The notes: generated by a model from the sequence alone, not told the origin. A DNA stretch of 64,000 nt from Bacteroidales bacterium (GCA_018064685.1 JAGHUS010000014.1:1-64000); one strand, 5' to 3'. Numbered from the stretch's first letter, positions 1 through 10,900 are shown. Made by a program: numbers and translations.

Positions 1-131
1 TATTGATATTTAAAAAGTTAATATGATTTATTTTACGACGTTTTGAAGATGCAAAAGACTGTTGTTTTTTGTCAACTTTTAGACTTTACAGACTACTAGT
101 CGTTTAGGATACATTTAGCTAACGAACAAAA

Positions 132-168
132 AAATTACACAAAGGTGTCAGACACCTTTGTGTAATTT
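132..168. repeat. Solitary RAYT-type palindrome
   Basis: Perfect inverted repeat with 18-base arms around one central base. The core of the left arm is TTACACAAAGGTGTC. The same palindrome occurs six times in and around the transposase gene at 41.1-42.5 kb. Here it stands alone, just past the stop of the minus-strand peptide gene, where it could also end transcription of that operon. Confidence 0.85.
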
Positions 169-216
169 ATATTTAGATTCTTCCGGGTTGGAGTGAAAAC
201 TCTCAAGGTTTGTTCT

Positions 217-405
217 TTACCATTCCTCATCCCAAAGGTTTTCGCCTTTCACCAACTGACCGTCACCACCCTCAGTGGGATCGGTGCTGATGTCGATACC
301 ACTGATATCTGTATCTTCGCCATCGGTGTACGACACATTCAGCAACGCATCTGCTTCCGTCAGTTCCACACACTTGGAAGCGGGAGTCATATATGTCTTC
401 TTCAT
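217..405 (-). CDS. 62-residue acidic peptide, copy 1
   Basis: Short protein of unknown function. It starts MKKTYMTPASKCVELTEAD, has an Asp/Gly-rich middle and ends WDEEW. No signal peptide or membrane segment is seen. It begins nine bases after the stop of the giant sialidase, so the two are almost certainly co-transcribed. A second copy at 7547-7735 differs at only a few residues and is nearly identical in DNA, so this is a real, recently duplicated coding unit. The start with KxYxxPxxxxxxL resembles small Bacteroidota proteins of unknown role often seen near secreted proteins (recollection of the group, not a search). Confidence 0.75.
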   Translation of the reverse strand: MKKTYMTPASKCVELTEADALLNVSYTDGEDTDISGIDISTDPTEGGDGQLVKGENLWDEEW

Positions 406-414
406 AATACTTTT

Positions 415-3400
415 TTACTTTACGAATTTCTTACCATTCAGTATGTAAACGCCCTTCTGAGCCTTCAAGATGCGGCGGCCGCTCATGTCGTACATGGCAG
501 CGCTCTTCTCCTCAGCCTCCTGGATGCCACGGATGGCGGTCTCCATGTCGAAGTCGAACGTGAAGCTCTTAACCTCGGACGTATTGGTGTCGAGATAAGC
601 CTTGAAACCCTTCAGCGTGGTGCCTGTGAAGTTGTAGAATCCCAGGCTGTTATTGATGCTCTGCATGGTGCAGATACCTTCGAAGCTAGCCTTGGTGACA
701 ACCGTACCACTCAGGATGCTTGTCTCGCCGTTAGCCTGTCCGCCTACGGTCAGTTCGGCATCGGTGGCAGCCTCCTTCGAGTAGAGCACCACGCCCGTGT
801 TGGCGGGGATGACGCTCACCTCCTGCATCACAGCCTTGGTGCCGTCCTGCTCTGCTACGTATGCCTTGACGCCTTCGGGCATGGTGATTGCCACTGGGCT
901 GTAAAGGGTAGCGTAGCTGTGGCTACCGATAGTGGAGAGACCGACGGGCAGTGCCGTCACCTCCTCGATGCTCCAGTCGGTTTGGTAGCTGCCGCTGGTC
1001 ACGGGTGAGCCATTTCGGTCCACTTTGGTGCCGCTGGCGGTGTTGTCATAGAGATAGGTACCCACACCTGTGGCATCTGACTTGATGTAGTATTTGTCCG
1101 CACGACCGCTCGACATGACAGTGAACTTGCTCAGGCCCGTCGTGTTAGCGATACTGGTGCTGGTCAGACCATAGCCTGTGCCGTAGCTGATGAATTCTCC
1201 TTCAGGCGAGAGGTAGAGGATGGTCGAATTGTCCGTGGCACTACTCATCTTGCCGTTCGTGCCAGTGGTGGGCAGACTCACGTAGTTGTTAGAGTAACCC
1301 TTAAGGCGCACAAAGCAACCCTTCTTGCACTTCTGCACGATGTTGACGGCCTGCAAGGCTGCAGTGATGCCCTGCAGCGTCTTGATGCTGACGGGTGCGT
1401 TGTACAGTTCGATAGCGCTCTGCTCCATGTAGGGCTCTGCAGCCTCCATGGCCTGCTGCATGGCTGCGGGATCGCTGGCAACATAGTCCAGCCAACCCTC
1501 GCCCAGTTCCACGCCTGCTTTCTCGGAGTAGGCGCTCTTCATGCCTCCCACAGCCTCGATGTATTCGGCTGTGGGCAGACTAACCTCGATGCCCTTGTAG
1601 GCATTGTTGGTGATCTTCTCGACGGTGAGGGGAACGTATACCATGCAATAGGTGGCGGGACCCTCCTCGTAGAGGAAACCGATGCGACCGTCCTGCTGCA
1701 CCGTCATGGTGCTGTAGGCACTGAAGGACTCGGGACTCTGCGGACTGACGCGCAAGCCGCGTGTCCAGTTGCTGGCGAAGGTGGTCACGTTGCTGTAGCT
1801 GCTGGCATCGGTCACATCCTTGTACCAGATCTCCACACCGCTGCGGTCGTTGCCGCTGGGCAGTGACTGCAGCATCAGGATGGCATCGCTGTCGTCAGCC
1901 TTCTTGCACTTGACGAAGAGAATCTCGCCGTTGCAGCTGTTGCCACCCACCTTGATACCGGTACCGATGGTGTTGCTGTCCACAACGCTGCCCCACTGGC
2001 CGGCGCCAAGTTTGTTCTCCTTCGTGGGCAGTGTGTTCCACTTCCAGATGTTGAAGTAACGTCCGTTATACTTACGGCAAGAGAGTACGATGTCGCCGTT
2101 GGGAAGCTCTTCCACCTTGGGCTCATCACTACCCTCAGCAGCCTTGATAGTATTGTTGCCACCCAGCAACTGCCAGGTGTGACCCATATCGTCAGAATAT
2201 ACTACGTATGCACCCTTTACGTTCTTTCCACGGCAGAGCATGGCGGCATAGATGCGGTAGTAGTCGCCCACCTTGGTGACGCGGCTCTGCAGAATCTTGC
2301 CGCTTCCGAAGAAGCCGCTGTAGGCGAAGGTCGTAGAGGCTGCCTCGGTGTCGGCATCGGCCAACATACCGCTGGCAGCACCCCAGAACTGGCTGGTGAT
2401 ATTCTGCGGTTCGCTCCATGTCATACCATTGTCCTCGCTGAACTGAACCGACACAAGATTGTGGTCGGTGGCAGTGGCATTCGGATATGCTGTTGTACCA
2501 CTCACGGTGATGAGCGTCATCTTGCTGCTCTCGCGGTCGGCCACGAGTGCGGGGTCGCCAAAGGCTGCACCAAACACCTTGCCGCCGCCGTTACCATCGG
2601 CAATGACCTTCTCTGCAGACCATGTCTGACCGAAGTCCGTGCTGCGACGCATCACCTGGTCTACCTCGCCGAAGCCCACGTCGTTGTGGCATACACGCCA
2701 GTCGTAGATAGACACGATGTCGCCATTCTTGGCACTGACGATGGCGGGGATGCGATACCACTGTGCGTCGGGACGGAAGCCCAAGTACTGGTACTCGGTC
2801 TCCTGGTCGGCGGTGTAGGTCACATAGTGCTCGCCGTTACGCTCCTCGCAAGAGAAGCTCCATCCATGCAGGTTGAAGTTAGACAGAACAACCTCTGCGC
2901 TGCTCTTGGGCAGATAGGCATTGAAGGTCGTACCATTGACATCCTCGCCAATGAGCGTCTCGCTAGTGAAATTACCCTTCTGAATCTTCAGTTTGCCCAC
3001 CCACTGGTTGGCGTCGCTGTACTTCTTCGTGCCGGTTATCGTGTAATGGATGATAGTAGGATTGTTGTCTACGGCAGAGATGGTCCAGTGCGTACCACCG
3101 TCGCTGGCTGCCCAGTACTTCAGGTCGCCGCCGGCACCGCCGTACATGTTCACACCTTGGTTGCTGGCCTTGTTGGTGGTGATGACATAACCAGGCTTCT
3201 CCGCAGCGTTGAGGTAGGTATCCACCAGATACCACTTGGTGGGCTGTGCAGCATTCTGCTGCCACGTTGCAGCAGTGCCGTTGGTCGTGTTGGCAGAGGT
3301 CAGCGTGTAACTTGCACCCAATACCTTATTATATATATAGAAGCCGTCGGTCAGCGTACCTACGAAGGCAAAGAGCTGATCGGCACTGCTGGCATCGGCC

Positions 3401-6400
3401 TGAGCCGTACCGCCGTTGGCCGTCGCACCCTTGTTGGTCCATACGTATGACGTATTGTTGGCATTGGTCAGGCGCAGCCACTTGGCATCGGCCAAACTCT
3501 CGCTCATGAAGGCACTGCTTGGGTCGTATTCCTCGAGGACGAAGTCCGTAGTCCAGTTGCTCGCACCGGCAGTATTGCACTTGCGCTTGTCGCTATAGCG
3601 ACCGCCAGCCACAGTACCGTCGTACTTCACGCAGTATGAGTAGGACCCATCCATCAGGGTCAGCGTGCCCTCAGCCAGACCGTCGGCCAGCGTGAATGCG
3701 GCACCCGTGGTATTGACGGACAGACCATTCTGGCCAGAGTTGGCAGCCAGGAGGCGCGTGGGGGTCTTGAAGTTCTTGAACTTGCCGTCGGCCGTGTACA
3801 TCCAGTAGCCGCTCAGGTCTTCGGGAACAGTCTGCGAGGCAGCAGCCGTCGTGCCATTGTCATAGACATAGAACGACTTGCCGTCAGCGAAGCGAGCCTT
3901 GATGGTGTACACCTTGCCGGCTATGGCACGGCCCTTGTATTCATCAATGCGCTGCAGCAGTGCGTCGTATTCATCCTGCGAGATGCTTCCCACAGGCTCG
4001 ATGGCGTATTCGTTGCCATCATCCAATGTAGACTTGCCGAAGATGTAGCCCACGCCGTTGTTGTTCCAGTCGGTTACGTTCAGCATATTGCTGCTCGCAT
4101 TGGCACCGTCGCCGATGGTCCAGGGGAAGCCCTGCTTGCTGTTGCTTGCCCAGCGATAGTAGGTCGTTGTAGGATTGGTGGACATCGTCAGCTTGGACGC
4201 ATCGGAAGTGCTGGGCGCACCGATGAACTTGTCGGTGAAGACATTGTAGAAATAGAAGGTACCCTCGACCGAACCGGGGATGAGCACCCACTGGGCGTTC
4301 TGCTTGTTGATGAGCGTCGTGTTGTTACGACCGCAGCTGTTAAGTAGCAGTTCGCTCTCAGCGGTGGCGAAGAAGTCACCGCGTGAAGACTTGATGGTGT
4401 AGGTACGAGCGCCCACCTTCTCCTGCACGAGAACGCGGAAGTTGGTGAACTTGGCAGCCTTGTTGGCACCTGTCTGCGTGAAGCCGAAAGAAGTGACAGG
4501 CTCGGCGAAGGTGTGGCTCTCACTCTTCTTTGTGGTGGTGAGCGTCATGCTGCCCTTCGGTGTCGTGAGCGAAACATTGGTATTGGCCTCGTAGAGCACA
4601 GCGTCGAACGAATAACCAATAATCTCGTAGCCATTGGAAACGCTGACGACAATGTTGGACGAGTAGTTGCCGTTGCTCAGGTTGCGGTTGCCGGTATAGT
4701 TGATAAAGGCATCAGCAGCACTGGCCAGAGGATACATGTTGTTGACAAGTTCTTCGCTAGCCTTAGCGTTGACCGTAATCTGTGGCTCGGTCGAGGTAGA
4801 CTTCCAAGTGTTGCGGTAGTTGCCGCTGCCGGCAAAGCTGCCAGTATTGTAGGCGATGGTGACGCTGGTGGTGCCGTCGGGCAGATCTGCCACCTCACCA
4901 TCGTTGCCGTCAGTCACGTCGCCAAAGGTGTAGAGGTTACTGTATGTGGCCGTCACGCCCACTGAGGCAGCACCCCAGGCATTCCAGGTGCCGTTGGCAT
5001 TCTGAATGAACGTGCCCGCGTTGTTGTTGGCGCGCTTGCCGGTGATGAGCTTGCCGTTGGTGATATTACTGACAGAGGTAATCGTCATGTCACAGTAAGT
5101 AGCATTGTACTCGTCGGTCACACCCTTGTTGCTGTTGTAGCCGCCCGAGCCACCTATCCACACCAGATACTGATCCGTCAGCACGCTCTGGAAGGCCCAC
5201 TTGCCGCCCGCCTTGGCAATGGCGCGGAACTGTGCACGGTTGCCGTAGCTCTTGGCAGCCAGGGCATTTGCCTCGCCCACCTTGAGTCCGTCGGTGACGT
5301 AGAGGGGGTAGCATGTACCGTCCTGCTGGTGGTTGGTGATGGTATAGATGTGTCCGTCGACGAGTGTGGCAGCACCCTCCTGAGCCGTGCCCTTCACCAC
5401 GTTGATAGGATCGGGATTAGGCACGACAGGAACGTCCGTCACATCCTCGATGAGCCACTGGCAACCCGTATCGCTACGGTTGGTGGCGTTGCTGGTGTTG
5501 TGCCAGTTGTAGATGGGGTTGCCGGCCTTGTCGGTAGAGTTGAGCTCGCAGGTTGTTCCGTTCTTGATGATGTAGAGACCCAAGGCATCGCTGTAGTCCA
5601 TCGTCCAGCCAGTGGCAGGCGCGGTGGCCGTCATCTGAATCTGCGTGTTGTGAGCCGCAGTGGGACTCATATAGACGTTCTTGTCTGCATTCTTGATGTT
5701 AAAGGTGCCATCTCCACGCGACTCGAATATCCAGCGATACTTCTTGTAGCCGGGGTTGCTGCTCGTGCTATTGAGGGTAGCACCGTCGGTATAAGCATAA
5801 AGGGTGGCACGGTTAGGGGTAGAGATAGCAAACTGCTTGCCGCTCACGGCAGCCTCATTGACGGGATTCAAGCTCTGCTGGAGCGTTGCCTTGGCGGCAG
5901 CAAAGTCAGTGCCGGTGGTAGGATTGAGGCTCTGTAGTGCGGTGAAGGCAGGCTCAATGGCTGACTTGTAGGTGTTTACGGCAGTTTCGGGATATTGACC
6001 GATGCCTGTGCCTGCGTAGTTGTCGATGGTTGCATACAGGTTGGTAGCGTCACCGATGGCCTTGCGACTGTTGAAGCGAGCGAGGTTGCTCTGTGCCTGC
6101 TCCATGGTAATGCAGGAATAGCTGGTTCCAAGCGTACTGTTGACGCTTGTCTTGATGGCGTTGGCAAAGGCAATGTAACCGAGGCCTGAGATGTAGGCGT
6201 TGCTGGTGCCCATGAAGTAGGTCTCCTGACGTGCACCTCCACTCGTTGCAACGCTGTACAGATCGATGAGGTGGAGATTGACGTCGGCAGATGCCAGCGA
6301 CTGCATGTAGGCATTGAGCGTCTTGGCACGCTCGTTGTTGGCTGCAGTGGGATGGGGTGCCAGTGTCATCAGGAAGATGGGGGTGGTGGCGCTCACCTTG

Positions 6401-7452
6401 GCGCGGATGCCATCGACGAGAGCCTTGTATGCAGCCTTGACGTTGGCTTCGTTGTAGTTTTCGTCGTTGCAGTCGGCTACGCCAGCGTAGAGGCAGACAG
6501 CCTTGGGGGTCTGCTTGGTCACCTTGCCCTCGTTGCCACCGAAGATGGCGTTCAGCTCAGCGGTCATGTTGGCAATGTTCACACCGGGGTAGCCCCAGCC
6601 GATACCACGGTCCTTGAAGTCGGCACCGAGCACTTCGTGCCACTCGAAGCCGTGTATCATCTCATCGCCAATCATCAGGATGTCGCTCGACTTGACGGGC
6701 AGTGCTCCGAAATACGTGGAGCGCATACCAGCACTACCGCCCAGTCCGCTGCCCAGCGTCTGGATGCCTTCGGGTATCTGGCAGCGGCAGTCTTCGGGCA
6801 GATAGGGCTCGATAGCCTTTAGCCACTTCTGGTAGCCAAGAGCAGTGAGATGGAGGTTGTCGTAGGAGTTGGCAGCCGTACCATTATTGGATGTGCTCGC
6901 AATCTGTCCGTTACCATCGTCGAGCAAAGGATAGAGATTGACGTATGTCACCTTTGCGTCGGCCTGACTTGTGATCCATGCCGAGACAAGTTCGTTGGTC
7001 TTCCTAATCTTCGCTGCATCGCGAAGGCCCGAAGGCAGGATGCTCTGGCAGTAGACCATTGTTGCGGGACTCTCCTTGCGAATGCGCGTAATGATCGTCT
7101 CAATCTGACGTGCCACATAGTTGGGATCGTCGATACCAGCGGTGCCGAGGTCGTTGGTACCTATCATCAGGAACACCTTTGCGGGCTGACCAGCTATCAT
7201 GCTCTCCAGGTTGTCGAGCACCTCCTGCGTCACGGCACCGCTGTTGCCGCGTCCTTTGATCTTCTGGTTCGAACCGAGTGCCTCCCACCAGTTCATCATG
7301 TTGGTTATCGAGTTGCCGATAAACACGATGTCTTCGCTGCCAGCCTGCGGAAGGGTTTTGAAACTGTCGTAGCGATGATTGCGGAAGGGGCCGTCGGCCC
7401 ATGCCGTCACCGCAAAGAGGCACATAAGTGCCCATAGCATAAATTTCTTCAT
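415..7452 (-). CDS. Giant secreted SGNH-esterase/sialidase
   Basis: 2345-residue exported enzyme. The start is set at the internal ATG (7452) that opens a clear signal peptide, MKKFMLWALMCLFAVTAWA; the upstream in-frame extension is not signal-like. Residues about 40-210 form an SGNH hydrolase (GNSITN, GTND, and DNLH for the Asp/His pair). A second SGNH-like domain follows (about 250-440) but has GDEM in place of GDS and lacks the DxxH block, so it is probably inactive. Residues about 460-1550 are beta-trefoil-like and other binding modules. A sialidase propeller spans about 1550-1950, with YRIPAI and Asp boxes STDFGQTW, SEDNGMTW and SDDMGHTW. The C-terminus has a sorting tail. The likely job is removal of O-acetyl groups from sialic acid and release of the sugar from host glycans. 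The esterase substrate is inferred from the fusion. Confidence 0.9.
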   Translation of the reverse strand: MKKFMLWALMCLFAVTAWADGPFRNHRYDSFKTLPQAGSEDIVFIGNSITNMMNWWEALGSNQKIKGRGNSGAVTQEVLDNLESMIAGQPAKVFLMIGTNDLGTAGIDDPNYVARQIETIITRIRKESPATMVYCQSILPSGLRDAAKIRKTNELVSAWITSQADAKVTYVNLYPLLDDGNGQIASTSNNGTAANSYDNLHLTALGYQKWLKAIEPYLPEDCRCQIPEGIQTLGSGLGGSAGMRSTYFGALPVKSSDILMIGDEMIHGFEWHEVLGADFKDRGIGWGYPGVNIANMTAELNAIFGGNEGKVTKQTPKAVCLYAGVADCNDENYNEANVKAAYKALVDGIRAKVSATTPIFLMTLAPHPTAANNERAKTLNAYMQSLASADVNLHLIDLYSVATSGGARQETYFMGTSNAYISGLGYIAFANAIKTSVNSTLGTSYSCITMEQAQSNLARFNSRKAIGDATNLYATIDNYAGTGIGQYPETAVNTYKSAIEPAFTALQSLNPTTGTDFAAAKATLQQSLNPVNEAAVSGKQFAISTPNRATLYAYTDGATLNSTSSNPGYKKYRWIFESRGDGTFNIKNADKNVYMSPTAAHNTQIQMTATAPATGWTMDYSDALGLYIIKNGTTCELNSTDKAGNPIYNWHNTSNATNRSDTGCQWLIEDVTDVPVVPNPDPINVVKGTAQEGAATLVDGHIYTITNHQQDGTCYPLYVTDGLKVGEANALAAKSYGNRAQFRAIAKAGGKWAFQSVLTDQYLVWIGGSGGYNSNKGVTDEYNATYCDMTITSVSNITNGKLITGKRANNNAGTFIQNANGTWNAWGAASVGVTATYSNLYTFGDVTDGNDGEVADLPDGTTSVTIAYNTGSFAGSGNYRNTWKSTSTEPQITVNAKASEELVNNMYPLASAADAFINYTGNRNLSNGNYSSNIVVSVSNGYEIIGYSFDAVLYEANTNVSLTTPKGSMTLTTTKKSESHTFAEPVTSFGFTQTGANKAAKFTNFRVLVQEKVGARTYTIKSSRGDFFATAESELLLNSCGRNNTTLINKQNAQWVLIPGSVEGTFYFYNVFTDKFIGAPSTSDASKLTMSTNPTTTYYRWASNSKQGFPWTIGDGANASSNMLNVTDWNNNGVGYIFGKSTLDDGNEYAIEPVGSISQDEYDALLQRIDEYKGRAIAGKVYTIKARFADGKSFYVYDNGTTAAASQTVPEDLSGYWMYTADGKFKNFKTPTRLLAANSGQNGLSVNTTGAAFTLADGLAEGTLTLMDGSYSYCVKYDGTVAGGRYSDKRKCNTAGASNWTTDFVLEEYDPSSAFMSESLADAKWLRLTNANNTSYVWTNKGATANGGTAQADASSADQLFAFVGTLTDGFYIYNKVLGASYTLTSANTTNGTAATWQQNAAQPTKWYLVDTYLNAAEKPGYVITTNKASNQGVNMYGGAGGDLKYWAASDGGTHWTISAVDNNPTIIHYTITGTKKYSDANQWVGKLKIQKGNFTSETLIGEDVNGTTFNAYLPKSSAEVVLSNFNLHGWSFSCEERNGEHYVTYTADQETEYQYLGFRPDAQWYRIPAIVSAKNGDIVSIYDWRVCHNDVGFGEVDQVMRRSTDFGQTWSAEKVIADGNGGGKVFGAAFGDPALVADRESSKMTLITVSGTTAYPNATATDHNLVSVQFSEDNGMTWSEPQNITSQFWGAASGMLADADTEAASTTFAYSGFFGSGKILQSRVTKVGDYYRIYAAMLCRGKNVKGAYVVYSDDMGHTWQLLGGNNTIKAAEGSDEPKVEELPNGDIVLSCRKYNGRYFNIWKWNTLPTKENKLGAGQWGSVVDSNTIGTGIKVGGNSCNGEILFVKCKKADDSDAILMLQSLPSGNDRSGVEIWYKDVTDASSYSNVTTFASNWTRGLRVSPQSPESFSAYSTMTVQQDGRIGFLYEEGPATYCMVYVPLTVEKITNNAYKGIEVSLPTAEYIEAVGGMKSAYSEKAGVELGEGWLDYVASDPAAMQQAMEAAEPYMEQSAIELYNAPVSIKTLQGITAALQAVNIVQKCKKGCFVRLKGYSNNYVSLPTTGTNGKMSSATDNSTILYLSPEGEFISYGTGYGLTSTSIANTTGLSKFTVMSSGRADKYYIKSDATGVGTYLYDNTASGTKVDRNGSPVTSGSYQTDWSIEEVTALPVGLSTIGSHSYATLYSPVAITMPEGVKAYVAEQDGTKAVMQEVSVIPANTGVVLYSKEAATDAELTVGGQANGETSILSGTVVTKASFEGICTMQSINNSLGFYNFTGTTLKGFKAYLDTNTSEVKSFTFDFDMETAIRGIQEAEEKSAAMYDMSGRRILKAQKGVYILNGKKFVK

Positions 7453-7511
7453 GGTTATTCTGTTGCTATAGAGATGAGTATGCCGATGCATCCCATACAT
7501 TATCAATAATA

Positions 7512-7539
7512 ACGTGCACGCGTGTGTACACGCGCGCGC
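7512..7539. other. 28-bp alternating purine-pyrimidine tract
   Basis: Every base alternates purine and pyrimidine for 28 positions (CG, TG, CA and TA steps). The tract can form a GC-rich hairpin (CGCGTGT/ACACGCG). It lies between the acidic peptide gene and the sialidase start, in the 5' leader of the sialidase message. It could be Z-DNA-prone or act as an RNA hairpin controlling read-through; neither role is proven. Confidence 0.6.
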
Positions 7540-7546
7540 TTAATGA

Positions 7547-7735
7547 TTACCACTCCTCGTCCCAAAGGCTTTCGCCTTTCACCAACTGACCGTCACCACC
7601 CTCAGCGGGATCGGTGTTGATGTCGATGCCACTGATATCTGTATCATCGCTATCCGTGTATGACACAACCAGCAGTGAGTCTGCTTCCGTCAGTTCCACA
7701 CACTTGGAAGCGGGAGTCATATATATTTTCTTCAT
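7547..7735 (-). CDS. 62-residue acidic peptide, copy 2
   Basis: Near-identical paralogue of the peptide at 217-405, with the same start MKKIYMTPASKCVELTEAD and the same WDEEW end. It lies between the 1091-residue secreted protein gene and the sialidase gene on the same strand, so each large gene is followed by one peptide gene. The function is unknown. Conservation of reading frame between the two copies is the main evidence that it is translated. Confidence 0.75.
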   Translation of the reverse strand: MKKIYMTPASKCVELTEADSLLVVSYTDSDDTDISGIDINTDPAEGGDGQLVKGESLWDEEW

Positions 7736-7890
7736 AATATTCGGACCCTCTCCGCCCTATGAGCACCTCTCCATGGGGAGGGCTCTGTATAGGGAACGGA
7801 TTGTTAGGGATTTCTATTTAGTTGTTTCTAATTTACTTGTTCTATCACTCTCTCCCCTCTTCGCATCCAGTCATTAGCGGAACTGGAGCT

Positions 7891-7908
7891 CCTCCCCTTT
7901 GGGGGAGG
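7891..7908 (-). terminator. GC-rich hairpin after the 1091-residue gene
   Basis: CCTCCCC and GGGGAGG pair across a four-base loop, directly downstream of the stop at 7924. There is no U tract, so it is at best a weak terminator or processing site. The surrounding 7736-7923 spacer holds nothing else that I recognise. Confidence 0.3.
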
Positions 7909-7923
7909 CGGGGGAGGGGCTTT

Positions 7924-10900
7924 TTACTTCACGTACTTCTTACCATTCTGGATGTAAACACCCTTCTGAGCCTTCAGGATGCGGCGACCGCTCATGTCGT
8001 ACATGGCAGCACCCTTCTCCTCAGCCTCCTGGATGCCACGGATGGCGGTCTCCATGTCGAAGTCGAGCGTGAAGCTCTTCACGCTGTGCTCACTTGCATT
8101 GAGATAAGCCTTGAAGCCCTTCAGTGTAGCACCATTGTAGCTGTAGAAGCCGAGGCCCTTCTCTGCGTTGTTCTGCAGGGTGCAAGCACCTGAAACGGTT
8201 GCGATGGTAGCAACCTGACCCTCGAGGATGTTGCCTGTGGTGCTAGCGTTTGCCTCACCGATGGTGAAGTTAGCACTGGTCTTGTCTGCATCCTTAGCGT
8301 AGAGCACTACAGCAGTGTTAGCGGGGATGGTCTCGATCTCAGACATCTTAGCCTTGCCGTTCTCCTCGGTAGCGATGTAAGCCTTCACACCGTCCAGGTC
8401 GCTGATGCCAACGGGAGTATAGAAGGTACCGTAGTTGTGACCGTCGATGGTAGAGAGGGTGACGGGGAGGGTTTCAACCTCCTCGAGTGTGAACTCATAA
8501 CCTGCGTTGTTGACGGTGCTGGGGCCACCAGTGTAGTTGCCTGCATCAGCATTCTTGTACATGAAGCGGGTGTCACCACCGAATGATACGAGGTACTTGC
8601 CCTTGTTCAATGGAGAAGCGTGGATGTGGTAGAGTGTGCCTGCGCCCTCGGTTGTGGCTGCACTCATACCGCAAGGCTTGTTGCTATAACGACTTGCATA
8701 GAAACCATTGGTGTAAGCTACCAGTGCGCTACCAGTGTAGCAGTAGATACCCTTGTCGTTCTTCTCTTCGCTGAACACGGTCTTATTGTTGGCGTTCTCG
8801 CAAGTCATATATTTGCCATCAGCATCCTTGATGCGGAGCATGGTGCCAGCCTTGGGCATGTTGAGCTGCATCCTCTCTAGCATGTCTTGCATAGCGTCCA
8901 TTGCGTATTCGTAGTCAAAAGGAGCTACGTTATCCTTATCATCAAGATATGCTGCGAAGTCTTCAATAATATCTGATACAAAAGCATCTATAATAGGATC
9001 ATCAAAGAAGTATTCACCAAGACCAGTGCCAAAGCTAACAGCCTGAAGCTGGTTAATATAATTCTCGAATGCAGCCCAGTCGTATTCAATGAGCAGTTTC
9101 TTGGCAAGTTCATCATCAACGGGTTCGAAGGTGAGGGTTGAACCGCCGTCGGTAGCCGAGTTGGTGTGGGTCCAAATACCCAGTTCGCCGTTCACGTCGT
9201 TGAGATGACCCGAACGCTTTTGATCATCACCGGTCATACAGACAAACACGAGATGTCCGTCGTTGTTTTCAAGTTGGAAGGACATTAAATTTTCGTCTGT
9301 AATATCTACAATCTCGAGTTTGTTGCCGTCGCCATAGGAGCAGCCCAACATATCATTGTACTTTGCACCGTTTGCAATCACAAAGCTCCAAGGCGTACCG
9401 TGGAAGGCGAAGATATCGTTCTTGGTAAGTTCGGTGGGCTTGGTTGTCTTATTGTCGAAATGATTTGTTGTAGCGTTGTAGGTGGGATACTTATTGCCAC
9501 GGATGGTGAGCGTATACCACTTGGCAGGACCGGTGTAAGAATACTGGAAGGGGTAATCATCTGCCAGTGTGCAGTCAATCTGGATTTCCTCGTCGCCAGT
9601 CACTGTGCCTTCGGGAACGGGTGCAACGACACCATAAGGCACATGTGCGGCGGGATAAGCCTCGCCCTTGACGGCCTCAATGGTTTCAGTAGATCTCTCG
9701 ACGTTTTCAAAGTAGTATTTATAGGTGATGAGTGCAGTATTACTCTTGAGTTCATTATATTTGCCCTTGTCACCTGCTACGAATACCCAGCTTGAAGCCG
9801 TACCACCTACGCCACTCCAGTTCACGAGGTTGCCGCTGACGCCAGCACCGTTGGCATGACCCTCGGTGTGGACGGTTCCGTTATGGCAGTTAATGTTGTA
9901 GGTACCATCTGCATACTTGACGAGTGTGATCGTGCTGGCCGTAGCCTTAGCCCCCATCGTACCGTCTACGCCCTGCAGATACTTGCCATCGTGCGCGGCA
10001 ATGTTGAGTTTGCCATTGTCCAGCACAGTGATAGTGTAATATTCATTGAGGTTGTTTGCATCGAATGTTGCCCAAGTGGTCTTTCCGCCAGGATTATACA
10101 CGAAGGACTTCTCTACGCCCTGCGTGTTGAAGTAGCCGGGGTAACCGCTCTTGATGTGCCATACCTTGCCTGCCACCTCAGTCTGATAGTCAGGGAATGT
10201 TGCCTCGATGACAGCATCAATCTCCTCTTTGGTGGTGGCGGCATCAATGCTGTTGTTGGCGTTGTTGATGAGGGTTGATGAAGCCAGATAGTAACTTGCA
10301 ACAATATTCTTGGCAGCTACCTTTGCGTCATCAAGACTGGTCAGCTTCTCGGCAATGAGATCCATGTCGACATCACTAATGGCAGCAATCGTCATCTTAT
10401 TACCGCCGTCGGCAGCATCCCACCAGTCCATCACGATGTTGGTGTTGTTGTCGTTGATGTTTTTGTTTGCCTCGTCGGTGAAGTAGAAGCGGAAGGTGCC
10501 GTCCGACTGTGCGTCGTAGGCAATTGGGCTGGCCTCGAATACAGTAGCAGCCTTACCATTGTTCTTCAGGAATCCCTCTGCCGACTGGTTCCACAGATAC
10601 TTCTGACCTTCATATGTTACCAAGGCGAACTTCTCTGCATCTGTCTCAGCATCCTTGCTGGCAGCACGCTTCAGTCCGTCGTTGTACGACCAGCGGCTGC
10701 GGTCGCAGGTAGCAGTGAAGAGTTGGGGTATCTCGTACTCGGTCAATACCCAGTGAGAACAGTCACCAGTTCCAGCAGCAGTCTTGATGCCGTCGCCAGT
10801 GGTCTTGTTGTTGTTCAGATACACACCATTCTGACCGTTGGCCAGCAGGTATGTCCAACCCTCGCCACGGTTAAAGGTCCAATAAGTGCTGGGAGTTTCT

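Noticed and set aside
2179-3450. Long plus-strand open frames opposite the giant sialidase.
   Set aside because: They are mirror frames of a GC-rich coding gene, with no promoter, start site or recognisable protein.
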